In this document: positions 1-7,410 of the stretch, in pieces
Layout of the letters: the number at the start of each line of letters is the position of its first letter
Numbering within the stretch: position 1 is the first letter of the stretch
Origin: Candidatus Azobacteroides sp.
GTDB taxonomy: Bacteria > Bacteroidota > Bacteroidia > Bacteroidales > WRGA01
DNA length: 33,827 bases
Direction: 5' to 3'
Assembly: GCA_009787405.1 (NCBI GenBank)
Contig: WRGA01000102.1
Coordinates: 1 to 33,827, forward strand
The notes under the pieces: generated by a model
What the model was told of the DNA's origin: nothing
Database searches by the model: none
The model's input: only the letters and a program-made list of their open reading frames with translations
Translations under genes and position numbers: made by a program

Positions 1-69
1 GCGTACCTGACGGCACGCTTGGTTGGTGCCGGCAACATTTTTCTACCGATATTTAGTGCCTGACGGCAC
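1..69. repeat. Degenerate copy of GTCCC/GGGAC hairpin repeat family
   Basis: This stretch shares the phrase TTTTTCTACCGATAT followed by a short hairpin with the element at 19352-19692. Here the hairpin is GTGCC-TGAC-GGCAC (56-69), whereas elsewhere it is GTCCC-TGAC-GGGAC, so both stem arms changed together. A second related hairpin with one mismatch lies at 1-18. The copy is cut by the window edge. Function is unknown. Confidence 0.6.
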
Positions 70-230
70 ATTTCAACACGTAATTTGTACAAAATATTGA
101 ATTTCACCCCGTGATTCGTATTATTACCGAAATTTCAAAGAAACATAAGACTGCATTCACTCCGACTAATTTATTAGGTGTTGTTTTTCAATATGTTACG
201 AATAAAAAGGTGAATTTGTAAAATAAATCC

Positions 231-261
231 TTGCCGGTTTGCAAAAAAATAACTAACATTG
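231..261 (+). promoter_or_regulatory. Candidate promoter of the thr leader/thrA
   Basis: TTG at 231-233, a 20-nt gap, and TAACATTG at 254-261 resemble the Bacteroidetes -33/-7 promoter (TTG, about 19-21 nt, TAnnTTTG), with one mismatch in the -7 box. It would start transcription near 267, about 40 nt before the leader peptide ORF at 310. This is inferred from consensus alone. The rest of 70-309 is AT-rich and shows no gene. Confidence 0.4.
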
Positions 262-309
262 CACCCTGTAAAAGATAAAGAAAGCATTAGTGTAAAAAAA
301 GAACGGCAC

Positions 310-369
310 ATGCAAAACAAACCTCCATATTTTTCTTATACAACTACAACGACCCCTTGGGGGGTATGA
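310..369 (+). CDS. Threonine operon leader peptide (thrL-like)
   Basis: A 19-codon ORF reads MQNKPPYFSYTTTTTPWGV and stops at TGA 367-369. Five Thr codons run without interruption (340-354) and use four different codons (ACA, ACT, ACA, ACG, ACC), so this is not a simple DNA repeat. It lies 146 bp upstream of thrA on the same strand. In attenuated amino-acid operons such peptides make ribosomes stall when the cognate charged tRNA is scarce. The function here is inferred from codon content and position. The ORF is far too short to stand on coding statistics, but a run of the pathway's end-product codon in front of the first threonine gene is hard to dismiss. Confidence 0.75.
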   Translation: MQNKPPYFSYTTTTTPWGV

Positions 370-380
370 TCAACTTTTCT

Positions 381-407
381 CGAAAATTCAGCTTTTCGTC
401 GGTTTTT
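381..407 (+). terminator. Candidate attenuator terminator
   Basis: CGAAAA (381-386) can pair with TTTTCG (393-398) around a 6-nt loop, and TTTTT follows at 403-407. The hairpin begins 12 nt after the leader peptide stop, where an attenuator would be expected. The stem is short and AT-rich, so it is weak evidence alone. I could not derive a convincing alternative antiterminator pairing by eye. Confidence 0.35.
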
Positions 408-515
408 ATTATGGCGTAAATTCAAATGATTTAATAACATTACATTTTGCGGGACATTTTTCGTAGTGCATAGAAACGTGTAATTCATAACTTGTAACCT
501 GTAACTTAATAAAAA

Positions 516-2951
516 ATGAAAGTATTAAAATTTGGTGGAACATCCGTAGGTTCCATAGAAAGTTTATCGAATGTAAAGAAAATAGTGGAGGTTTGCAACG
601 AGCCGCTCATTGTGGTTGTTTCCGCACTGGGCGGAGTTACCGATAAATTATTTGAAACATCGAGACTTGCTTCCCTGGGAGATACGTCATACGAAAAAGA
701 ACTGGTCAAAATCATCAATCGTCATTTAGCCATTATCGAAGGCATTGTGCCCGAAAAATACCGGAATGAGCTGACGGAAGATGTCATGGCTTTGTTGGAT
801 GAATTGTCGAATATTTATCGGGGAGTGTACCTGATCAAAGAACTTTCTCCGAAAACGAGCGATACCATTGTCAGCTACGGAGAAAGATTATCTTCTCTGA
901 TTATCAGTAAAGTGATTGACGGAGCGGAATTGTTCGATTCCCGTCAGTTCATCAAGACCAAAAAATTATTTGCAAAACACGAAGTGGATGTTGAATTGAC
1001 GACCAAGCTCGTTCAGGAATATTTCGTTTCCGGGCCGAAAGTTTGTCTGGTGCCCGGATTTATTTCTTCCGACAGGGAAACAAATGATGTGACCAATTTG
1101 GGACGCGGAGGTTCCGATTATACGGCTTCGCTTTTGGCGGCGATATTGAATGCCGATGTGTTGGAAATCTGGACGGACGTCGACGGTTTTCTGACAGCTG
1201 ATCCGCGGGTAATCAGTACGGCGTATGTAATCGATAAACTGAGTTATATCGAAGCGATGGAATTGTGCAACTTCGGGGCAAAAGTCATTTATCCGCCGAC
1301 CATTTATCCGGCTTATCATAAAAATATTCCCATTCGCGTGAAAAATACGTTTAATCCGAATGCTCCGGGAACCTATATTTCCCATGAAAAAGTGGATGGA
1401 AAAGGAAAAGCCATCAAGGGTATTTCCTCCATCAACGATACTTGTCTGATTACGATTCAAGGGTTGGGAATGGTCGGTGTCATCGGTGTCAATTACCGCA
1501 TTTTCAGGGCGTTGGCATCTTCGGGAATCAGTGTGTTTATGGTTTCTCAAGCCTCTTCCGAAAACACGACCTCCATCGGCGTGAAAAATTCGGATGCGGA
1601 TGCGGCATTGGTTGTTCTCCGTAATGAGTTTAAACGGGAAATCGAGCAAGGCGAATTAAATAACATCAAAGCCGAAAAAGATTTGGCGACGGTCGCCATT
1701 GTCGGAGAAAACATGAAACATACGCCCGGTATTGCCGGTAAATTATTCAATACGCTCGGTCGAAACGGGATTAATGTCATTGCCTGTGCGCAAGGCGCTT
1801 CCGAAACCAATATTTCTTTTGTGATCGATTTGAAGAATTTGCGCAAAGCATTGAACGTGATTCACGATTCTTTTTTCTTGTCCGAATACCGGGCCTTGAA
1901 TTTGTTTGTGATCGGGATCGGAACGGTGGGCGGAAGCTTGTTGGAGCAAATTCGCATGCAACAGCCGATGTTGATGAAGCAAAATTCGTTGAAAATAAAG
2001 GTGGTGGGCATTGCCGATGAATACAAAGCCGTGTTCAAGCGCGAAGGGATCGACTTGTCAAATTACCGGGAAGAATTGGAAAAGAACGGAAAACCCAATT
2101 CGCCCGAATTGATGAAAAGGGAAATTCTGGATATGAATATTTTCAATTCAGTATTTGTGGATTGCACCGCAAGTCCTGAAGTTGCCGGATTATACAAAGA
2201 GTTGTTGTCGAATAACGTATCGGTTGTTGCGGCCAATAAAATCGCCTCTTCGTCTAATTACAAGCATTATGCCGAACTGAAAGATATTGCCCGCAAACGG
2301 AATGTAAAATATTTGTTTGAAACCAATGTAGGTGCGGGATTGCCGATCATTAATACCATCAATAATCTGATCAACAGCGGCGATCGCATTTTGAAATTGG
2401 AAGCGGTATTGTCGGGAACGTTGAATTTCATTTTCAACACCATCAGCGAAGAAATACCGTTGAGCAAATCCATTTTAATGGCGAAAGAAGCCCGTTATTC
2501 CGAACCCGATCCCCGCATCGATTTAAGCGGGAAAGACGTGATTCGCAAACTGGTAATTCTTGCGCGTGAATCGGGATATGAAATCGATCAGGACGATGTT
2601 GTTAAAAATTTATTCATTCCGGATAAATATTTTCGAGGATCATTAGACGATTTTTGGAAAACCATTCCCGAAATAGATGCCGAATTTGAAGCGAAACGCA
2701 AAGTGTTGGCTGCCGAAAACAAACATTGGCGTTTTGTCGCCAAACTCGAAAACGGCATTGCCGAAGTAGGCCTGCAAGCCGTTGACAGCCGTCATCCGTT
2801 TTACGATCTCGAAGGCAGCAATAACATCATCATGATCACCACCGAACGTTATTATGATTACCCGATGATCATCAAAGGTTACGGCGCCGGCGCGGGTGTT
2901 ACCTCTGCGGGAGTTTTCGCCGATATTATTAGTATTGCAAATATTCGATAA
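516..2951 (+). CDS. thrA: Bifunctional aspartate kinase/homoserine dehydrogenase I
   Basis: This 811-residue fusion phosphorylates aspartate and later reduces aspartate semialdehyde to homoserine, the first and third steps of the threonine branch. The N-terminal kinase shows KFGGTSVGS at residues 5-13 and GRGGSDYT at 196-203. Two ACT-type regulatory segments follow, including SQASSE near 344-349, which suggests allosteric control by threonine. The dehydrogenase half begins with the dinucleotide-binding motif GIGTVGG at 467-473. Length matches the usual thrA fusion of about 810-820 residues. The ATG at 516 places the conserved KFGGTS motif at residue 5, as in other aspartokinases. A leader peptide rich in Thr codons lies upstream. 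The next threonine gene, apgM, is about 1 kb away because a repeat-flanked GxxExxY gene lies between. Confidence 0.97.
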   Translation: MKVLKFGGTSVGSIESLSNVKKIVEVCNEPLIVVVSALGGVTDKLFETSRLASLGDTSYEKELVKIINRHLAIIEGIVPEKYRNELTEDVMALLDELSNIYRGVYLIKELSPKTSDTIVSYGERLSSLIISKVIDGAELFDSRQFIKTKKLFAKHEVDVELTTKLVQEYFVSGPKVCLVPGFISSDRETNDVTNLGRGGSDYTASLLAAILNADVLEIWTDVDGFLTADPRVISTAYVIDKLSYIEAMELCNFGAKVIYPPTIYPAYHKNIPIRVKNTFNPNAPGTYISHEKVDGKGKAIKGISSINDTCLITIQGLGMVGVIGVNYRIFRALASSGISVFMVSQASSENTTSIGVKNSDADAALVVLRNEFKREIEQGELNNIKAEKDLATVAIVGENMKHTPGIAGKLFNTLGRNGINVIACAQGASETNISFVIDLKNLRKALNVIHDSFFLSEYRALNLFVIGIGTVGGSLLEQIRMQQPMLMKQNSLKIKVVGIADEYKAVFKREGIDLSNYREELEKNGKPNSPELMKREILDMNIFNSVFVDCTASPEVAGLYKELLSNNVSVVAANKIASSSNYKHYAELKDIARKRNVKYLFETNVGAGLPIINTINNLINSGDRILKLEAVLSGTLNFIFNTISEEIPLSKSILMAKEARYSEPDPRIDLSGKDVIRKLVILARESGYEIDQDDVVKNLFIPDKYFRGSLDDFWKTIPEIDAEFEAKRKVLAAENKHWRFVAKLENGIAEVGLQAVDSRHPFYDLEGSNNIIMITTERYYDYPMIIKGYGAGAGVTSAGVFADIISIANIR

Positions 2952-2993
2952 AGAGTTCAGAGGAATTCTTTTATTTATATCAACACCGAATAA

Positions 2994-3070
2994 AAAAATC
3001 TGTGCAATCCGTGAAATCTGTGCGTTAATTTTACTATTTCGCACAGATTTCACGGATTGCACAGATTTTT
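2994..3070. repeat. Perfect 31-bp inverted repeat downstream of thrA
   Basis: The arms 2994-3024 and 3040-3070 are exact reverse complements separated by 15 nt. Each arm is itself three 9-mers of the pattern ATCYGTGMR. The structure starts 43 bp after the thrA stop and could also act as a strong RNA hairpin ending in TTTTT. Related arms occur at 3544-3573, 3708-3722, 3744-3773 and 3909-3942, so it belongs to the array around the GxxExxY gene. Confidence 0.9.
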
Positions 3071-3154
3071 AAACTTGTGGGTTAATAGTTGTTTTTTTGG
3101 AAATCAGGAAACAATATTTTTGTAGAATTATTAATATATAATTTATACGAAGAT

Positions 3155-3532
3155 ATGGAAGATCTGAATAAAAAAACTTACGACATTCGAAAAGTATGCT
3201 TTGATATTCATAATAATTTGGGACCGGGATTATTGGAAAGTGTATATGAAGCGGTGTTGAGTTATAAGTTGTCTCAAAGGGGATATAATGTTAAGACACA
3301 AGTTCTGTTGCCGGTTATATATGAGGGCATAAAAATTGGCATGGGATTCAGATTGGATTTGTTGATTGATGATGAGATTATCATTGAGTTGAAATCTGTG
3401 GAAAGTTTACAACGGGTTCATGTAAAACAATTATTGACTTATTTGAGATTGGCAGATGTAAAATTAGGATTGTTGATAAACTTCAATTCCGATTCTTTGG
3501 ATAGAAAGAACTTTGTCAGATTGATCAATTGA
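3155..3532 (+). CDS. GxxExxY family protein (PD-(D/E)XK-like nuclease fold)
   Basis: The 125-residue product contains the family signature GLLESVY (GxxExxY) within a conserved NxxGPGLLE context. Further along are RLDLLIDDEIIIELKS-type residues that resemble the D...ExK core of PD-(D/E)XK nucleases. The family is common in Bacteroidetes and its role is not established. I chose the ATG at 3155 because translation then begins MEDLNKKTYD as in other members. The open frame extends upstream to 3089, but that part overlaps low-complexity sequence. The gene sits between thrA and apgM and is enclosed by inverted repeats on both sides, which suggests it arrived as a unit with them. Base composition is more AT-rich than thrA. 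Confidence 0.85.
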   Translation: MEDLNKKTYDIRKVCFDIHNNLGPGLLESVYEAVLSYKLSQRGYNVKTQVLLPVIYEGIKIGMGFRLDLLIDDEIIIELKSVESLQRVHVKQLLTYLRLADVKLGLLINFNSDSLDRKNFVRLIN

Positions 3533-3543
3533 TTTTATTGTTT

Positions 3544-3942
3544 CGCACAGATTTCACGGATTACACAGATTTTAAAATTAGAAAGTAATATTTAAATTTG
3601 TTATATTAATCAATTGGCTATTACGAATAATTCTTGGGGTAATTAATTATCAGTGGAATAAAAAAACAAAAACATGAGATAATCAATAAAATAGATCAGC
3701 ACCGAATAAAAAAATCTGTGCGCTATTAAAATTTTTATTATTTCACACAGATTTCACGGATTACACAGATTTTAAAAATGGGAAGTAATATTTTAAATTT
3801 GTCAGATTAATTAATTGACTATTACGAATAATACGTGGAGTAGTTATTATCAATGAAATAAAAAAACAAAAACATAAGATAATCAACAAAATTATATAAG
3901 TACCGAATAAAAAAAATCTGTGTAATCCGTGAAATCTGTGCG
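3544..3942. repeat. Inverted repeats enclosing two tandem ~148-bp units
   Basis: This 444-bp gene-free stretch between the GxxExxY gene and apgM is structured. A 30-bp arm at 3544-3573 is the exact reverse complement of 3913-3942. Between them are two similar units, 3574-3720 and 3774-3921, sharing blocks such as CTATTACGAATAAT and AATAAAAAAACAAAAACAT. A partial inner inverted repeat (3708-3722 with 3744-3773) separates them. The tail of the unit (ACCGAATAAAAAAATCTGTG) also occurs at 2985-3004, before the gene. No ORF is supported. Confidence 0.85.
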
Positions 3943-3976
3943 AGACGGGATTAAAAATTCAAATTAAAGAGAAACA

Positions 3977-5185
3977 ATGAAATATATCGTAATTTTAGGC
4001 GACGGAATGGCTGATGAGCCGATTGAAGCCTTGGGAAATAAGACGCCGCTGCAGTTTGCCGATACACCGAATATCGACAAATTGGCGAAACAGGGAAAAT
4101 CGGGCATGTTGAAAACCATTCCCGCCGGCTTTTCACCGGGAAGTGAAATAGCCAACCTGTCGGTATTGGGATACAACGTTGCCGAAGTGTTTGAGGGACG
4201 CGGTTCGCTCGAAGCCGCAAGCATGGGAGTGGAAATTTTGCCCGGTGAAATGGCCATGCGGTGCAATTTGATTTGCATCGAAAACGGAAAAATCAAAAAT
4301 CATTCGGCGGGGCATATTTCCAACGAAGAAGCAGAAGAATTGATTCAATATCTGAATGAAAATTTGGCAAATGATACCGTCCGTTTTTATCCCGGAGTAT
4401 CTTACCGGCATTTGTTGAAGATAAAAAACGGCAATAAATATGTCGATTGCACCCCTCCGCATGATGTGCCGGGAACGCCGTTTAAGGAGGTCATGATAAA
4501 AGCCGGAGTTCCGGAAGCGCAAGAAACGGTCGACTTATTAAACAACCTGATTCTTCGTTCGCAAGAATTGTTGGAAAATCATCCCGTAAACATAAAGCGG
4601 AAAGCCGAAGGAAAAGATCCGGCCAACAGTATTTGGCCTTGGTCGCCCGGATACAAACCGAAAATGAAAAAATTATCCGAACTTTACCCCATTCAATCGG
4701 GAGCCGTAATTTCGGCGGTGGATTTAATCAAAGGCATCGGCGTTTATGCCGGGTTGGAACCGATCGAAGTGGAAGGAGCGACCGGTCTTTACAACACTAA
4801 TTATGAAGGAAAAGCCCGGGCCGCCATCGATGCTTTGCGTAAAGGAGATTTCGTGTATTTGCACATTGAAGCCAGCGACGAAGCCGGACACGAAGGCGAT
4901 TTCAATTTGAAAGTAAAAACCATCGAATATTTGGATAAACGTGTTGTAAAGCCGATTACGGAAGAATTGCAAACTTGGGATGAGCCCGTTACCATTGCGC
5001 TTTTGCCCGATCATCCGACGCCCTGCCGGTTGAAAACGCACACCTCCGATCCGGTTCCTTTCATCATTTACAGATCGAATGAAAAAGGAGACGAAGTAAA
5101 AGAATATGATGAATTTTCCGCAGGGAAAGGCATTTACGGTTTGTTGAAAGGAAATGAATTCATGAAAGTTTTGTTCGGGCAATAA
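3977..5185 (+). CDS. apgM: ApgM-type phosphoglycerate mutase family; probable homoserine kinase
   Basis: This 402-residue protein belongs to the archaeal-type cofactor-independent phosphoglycerate mutase family (COG3635, alkaline phosphatase superfamily). Visible features are the metal-binding start GDGMAD (residues 8-13), the segment PGSEIANLS (54-62) with the presumed phosphorylated Ser56, and later HIEASDEAGHEGD and PDHPTP/HTSDP metal-ligand clusters. In Bacteroidetes it typically lies between thrA and thrC, and no thrB is visible in this window. A role as homoserine kinase, filling the missing step, is therefore more likely than glycolysis. I recall genetic work on a Bacteroides homologue supporting this but cannot check it here. 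The start at 3977 is supported by the typical MKYIVILGDGMAD N-terminus. Confidence 0.9.
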   Translation: MKYIVILGDGMADEPIEALGNKTPLQFADTPNIDKLAKQGKSGMLKTIPAGFSPGSEIANLSVLGYNVAEVFEGRGSLEAASMGVEILPGEMAMRCNLICIENGKIKNHSAGHISNEEAEELIQYLNENLANDTVRFYPGVSYRHLLKIKNGNKYVDCTPPHDVPGTPFKEVMIKAGVPEAQETVDLLNNLILRSQELLENHPVNIKRKAEGKDPANSIWPWSPGYKPKMKKLSELYPIQSGAVISAVDLIKGIGVYAGLEPIEVEGATGLYNTNYEGKARAAIDALRKGDFVYLHIEASDEAGHEGDFNLKVKTIEYLDKRVVKPITEELQTWDEPVTIALLPDHPTPCRLKTHTSDPVPFIIYRSNEKGDEVKEYDEFSAGKGIYGLLKGNEFMKVLFGQ

Positions 5186-5226
5186 AAACCATCATTAAAT
5201 CGTAAATCGTTTAATTGTAAATTAAA

Positions 5227-6075
5227 ATGGTTGATCAAGAAAAAATCAGAAATTACAACCAAAAGTTGTTGGCTGTTTTAGGAACGATTTTGGCAATAGG
5301 GTTATTGGTTGCTTTAATTGTGTTTGTTGTAACGCTTATCTCGGAATCCTTTTTTACTTCATGTGGTAATTCCGACAATAACAACGGATTAATTTCCGGA
5401 GAGCGGCTTGCCGGGTTGCAAAAAGACAGTTTGAAAAAACAGATCATATCTTACGATACGCCGATTTTGGTTGATACTGTAAATTCGGTGTATTTAATTC
5501 CCGTAGTTCCCGTAAATTTAAAGAAGGCGGAACGATTTGCGGATGCTTCTTCAGATGTTATTGTTGCATCGGAACCCGGGTCTGTAGCCGTAGATTCCTA
5601 TTCTTTCAAAAAACAATATGGAAGTAGCAGTGTCGAATATGTCAATATGCTGATTTATTCGCCTCTCCGGAATAAAATCGAGAAATTATTTTCAGATCGT
5701 ATCCTTCTTTTTTCAATCAATATATATGCTTCGAAAGAGGATATCCTGTTGTTTTTTTATGCCATGGAAAAAGATGATAACAAGGATGGCCGAATAAGCC
5801 CAGATGATTTCAGGTCGTTGTGTATTTATTCATTGAAAACCCAAGAAATGAAAGTCGTAAAAGAACCGGATGCAACAATAACAGGGTATCAATTGATGGA
5901 AAATTCGAAAGATTTATTGGTGAGATGCGGCATAGACAGGAATAAAGACGGTAAATTTGATTATTACTCGGAACCTTACGAAATACGGCGATATAATTAT
6001 GAAAAGCAAGTTTTGGAGCTTGTGATCCCAAACTCGTTGCACGATGAAATGCAAAAAATAATAGAAGGGAATTAA
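5227..6075 (+). CDS. Membrane-anchored protein with two EF-hand-like loops
   Basis: I do not recognise this 282-residue protein as a named family. Residues 14-39 form one hydrophobic segment after a short charged N-terminus, so it is probably an inner-membrane protein with its bulk in the periplasm. Two calcium-loop-like motifs are visible: D183-x-N185-x-D187-G188-x-I190...D194 and D237-x-N239-x-D241-G242-x-F244. The second lacks an acidic residue at loop position 12. It starts 41 bp after apgM and ends 17 bp before the GNAT gene, so it is probably cotranscribed. It has no obvious link to threonine synthesis. A run resembling AATCGTAAATNGT precedes its start, a low-complexity motif seen near other genes here. 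Confidence 0.7.
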   Translation: MVDQEKIRNYNQKLLAVLGTILAIGLLVALIVFVVTLISESFFTSCGNSDNNNGLISGERLAGLQKDSLKKQIISYDTPILVDTVNSVYLIPVVPVNLKKAERFADASSDVIVASEPGSVAVDSYSFKKQYGSSSVEYVNMLIYSPLRNKIEKLFSDRILLFSINIYASKEDILLFFYAMEKDDNKDGRISPDDFRSLCIYSLKTQEMKVVKEPDATITGYQLMENSKDLLVRCGIDRNKDGKFDYYSEPYEIRRYNYEKQVLELVIPNSLHDEMQKIIEGN

Positions 6076-6092
6076 GATTTATTAATGACAAA

Positions 6093-6584
6093 ATGATTCG
6101 AAAAGTACGATTATCCGATGCCGAAGATATTGTCGAGATTTACAATTATTACATTGAAAATACGATTATCACGTTTGAATTGTCGAAAATAGATTCGGAT
6201 GAAGAAAGAAACCGGATCAAAAAAATTCTCGATTATCATTATCCGTTCATCGTTTACGAAGAACAAGGCAAAGTGTTGGGGTACGCCTATTTGTCGAAAT
6301 GGCGGGAAAGAGTAGCATACAATAATACATTGGAGACAAGCGTTTATATTCATAAAGATTATTGTAACAAAGGATTAGGGTCGAAATTGTATAAAGAATT
6401 GATCGAATCGGGGAAAAAACAAGGAGCCCATGTTCTGATCGGAGGGGTGTCGATTCCGAATCCGCAGAGTGAAAAGCTGCATGAAAAAACAGGCTTTGAG
6501 AGAGTGGGAACATTTAAAGAAGTCGGATATAAATTCGGCAAATACATTGATGTCGAATTTTGGCAATTGAACATAAATCCGTAA
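6093..6584 (+). CDS. GNAT acetyltransferase, phosphinothricin/methionine sulfoximine acetyltransferase-like
   Basis: The 163-residue product has the layout of the PAT/bar-like GNAT subgroup: an N-terminal IRKVRLSDAEDIVEIYNYYI segment, a central ETSVYIHKDYCNKGLGSKLY region with the acetyl-CoA-binding R/Q-x-x-G-x-G/A-like turn (here CNKGLGS), and a C-terminal LHEKTGFERVGTFKEVGYKF. Such enzymes acetylate small amines or amino-acid analogues from acetyl-CoA. The true substrate cannot be read from sequence. It lies 17 bp after the EF-hand-like gene and 31 bp before the methyltransferase, all on the plus strand inside the split thr cluster. Confidence 0.85.
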   Translation: MIRKVRLSDAEDIVEIYNYYIENTIITFELSKIDSDEERNRIKKILDYHYPFIVYEEQGKVLGYAYLSKWRERVAYNNTLETSVYIHKDYCNKGLGSKLYKELIESGKKQGAHVLIGGVSIPNPQSEKLHEKTGFERVGTFKEVGYKFGKYIDVEFWQLNINP

Positions 6585-6615
6585 TCGGTTGCGGTTATAA
6601 AATAGCATACATAAA

Positions 6616-7353
6616 ATGGGGAGAAATTATAAAGGTATCAGCATCAATACTTCTAAGAATACGCATGAAGAAATATTTGCTTTGATGAATAAAAATATAA
6701 ACAATGTGATTGTCGATATTCCTTCAGGGAGCGGAGCATTTGTTCAACGCTTGAAAGATGCCGGCTATAAAAATGTAATTGCAGTTGATATTGAAAATAT
6801 TTTGCAAATCCGGCACGATAAATTTTTGATTGGGGACATGACTGAACCCTTGCCGTTCGAAAATGATTCATGTGATGCAGTTGTATGTATTGACGGGATA
6901 GAACATATCGGTCGACAATTTGATTTTGTAAAAGAGGTTTTCCGCATACTTAAAAAACACGGAGAATTTATTGTTTCTACCCCCAACATAAGTTCATTGA
7001 GATCGAGATGGAGATGGTTGACAACCGGACATCATCATAAATGCAATTCGCCTTTGGATGAAAATAATCCGAATCCGCTTCATCACATTGCAATGATTTC
7101 TTTCCCGGAAATCCGATATTTATTGCATCGGAGCGGTTTCAGAATAACCGAAATAAAAACAAATCGAATAAAACCGATAAGTTGGATTTATGCGTTTATG
7201 CTCCCATATGTATATATTGCCACGTATTTGGTTTATCGGAAAACGGGAAAAAAACAAAATCTATCGGAATTAAATAAAAGTGTTTTCGATCAAATGTTTA
7301 CAAAGGAAGTATTGTTCGGAGAAACGTTGATTGTCAAAGCCGTGAAACAATAA
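6616..7353 (+). CDS. Class I SAM-dependent methyltransferase
   Basis: This 245-residue protein has a Rossmann methyltransferase core. Motif I is DIPSGSGAF (about residues 34-42, replacing the usual D/E-x-G-x-G-x-G), then the acidic end of strand 2 (AVDIE), PFENDSCDAVVCIDGIEHI (Methyltransf_11-like) and FRILKKHGEFIVSTPN. A hydrophobic stretch near residues 189-209 could contact the membrane. The substrate is unknown. It precedes thrC by 57 bp on the same strand and probably shares its transcript. Confidence 0.8.
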   Translation: MGRNYKGISINTSKNTHEEIFALMNKNINNVIVDIPSGSGAFVQRLKDAGYKNVIAVDIENILQIRHDKFLIGDMTEPLPFENDSCDAVVCIDGIEHIGRQFDFVKEVFRILKKHGEFIVSTPNISSLRSRWRWLTTGHHHKCNSPLDENNPNPLHHIAMISFPEIRYLLHRSGFRITEIKTNRIKPISWIYAFMLPYVYIATYLVYRKTGKKQNLSELNKSVFDQMFTKEVLFGETLIVKAVKQ

Positions 7354-7410
7354 TCCGATATTTATATGTCTGCCGTGGCGGATATAGAATCGAATATAAC
7401 AAAATAGAAT

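Noticed and set aside
352-366. ACCCC/GGGGGGT palindrome at the end of the leader ORF as the attenuator
   Set aside because: The loop would be only 2 nt, or the stem very short, and no T-run follows. It may instead compete with other pairings.
441-449. TACATTTTG as a promoter directly before thrA
   Set aside because: It has one extra T compared with TAnnTTTG and no TTG at the right distance. The leader peptide places transcription upstream.
2992-3942. The ATCTGTG repeats as a CRISPR array
   Set aside because: Units alternate in orientation and spacers are themselves repeated, with no cas genes.
7360-7405. TCTGCCGTGGCGGAT palindrome before thrC as a regulatory hairpin
   Set aside because: Pairing is imperfect and the loop too small to form well. 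It is a common-looking short palindrome with no other support.
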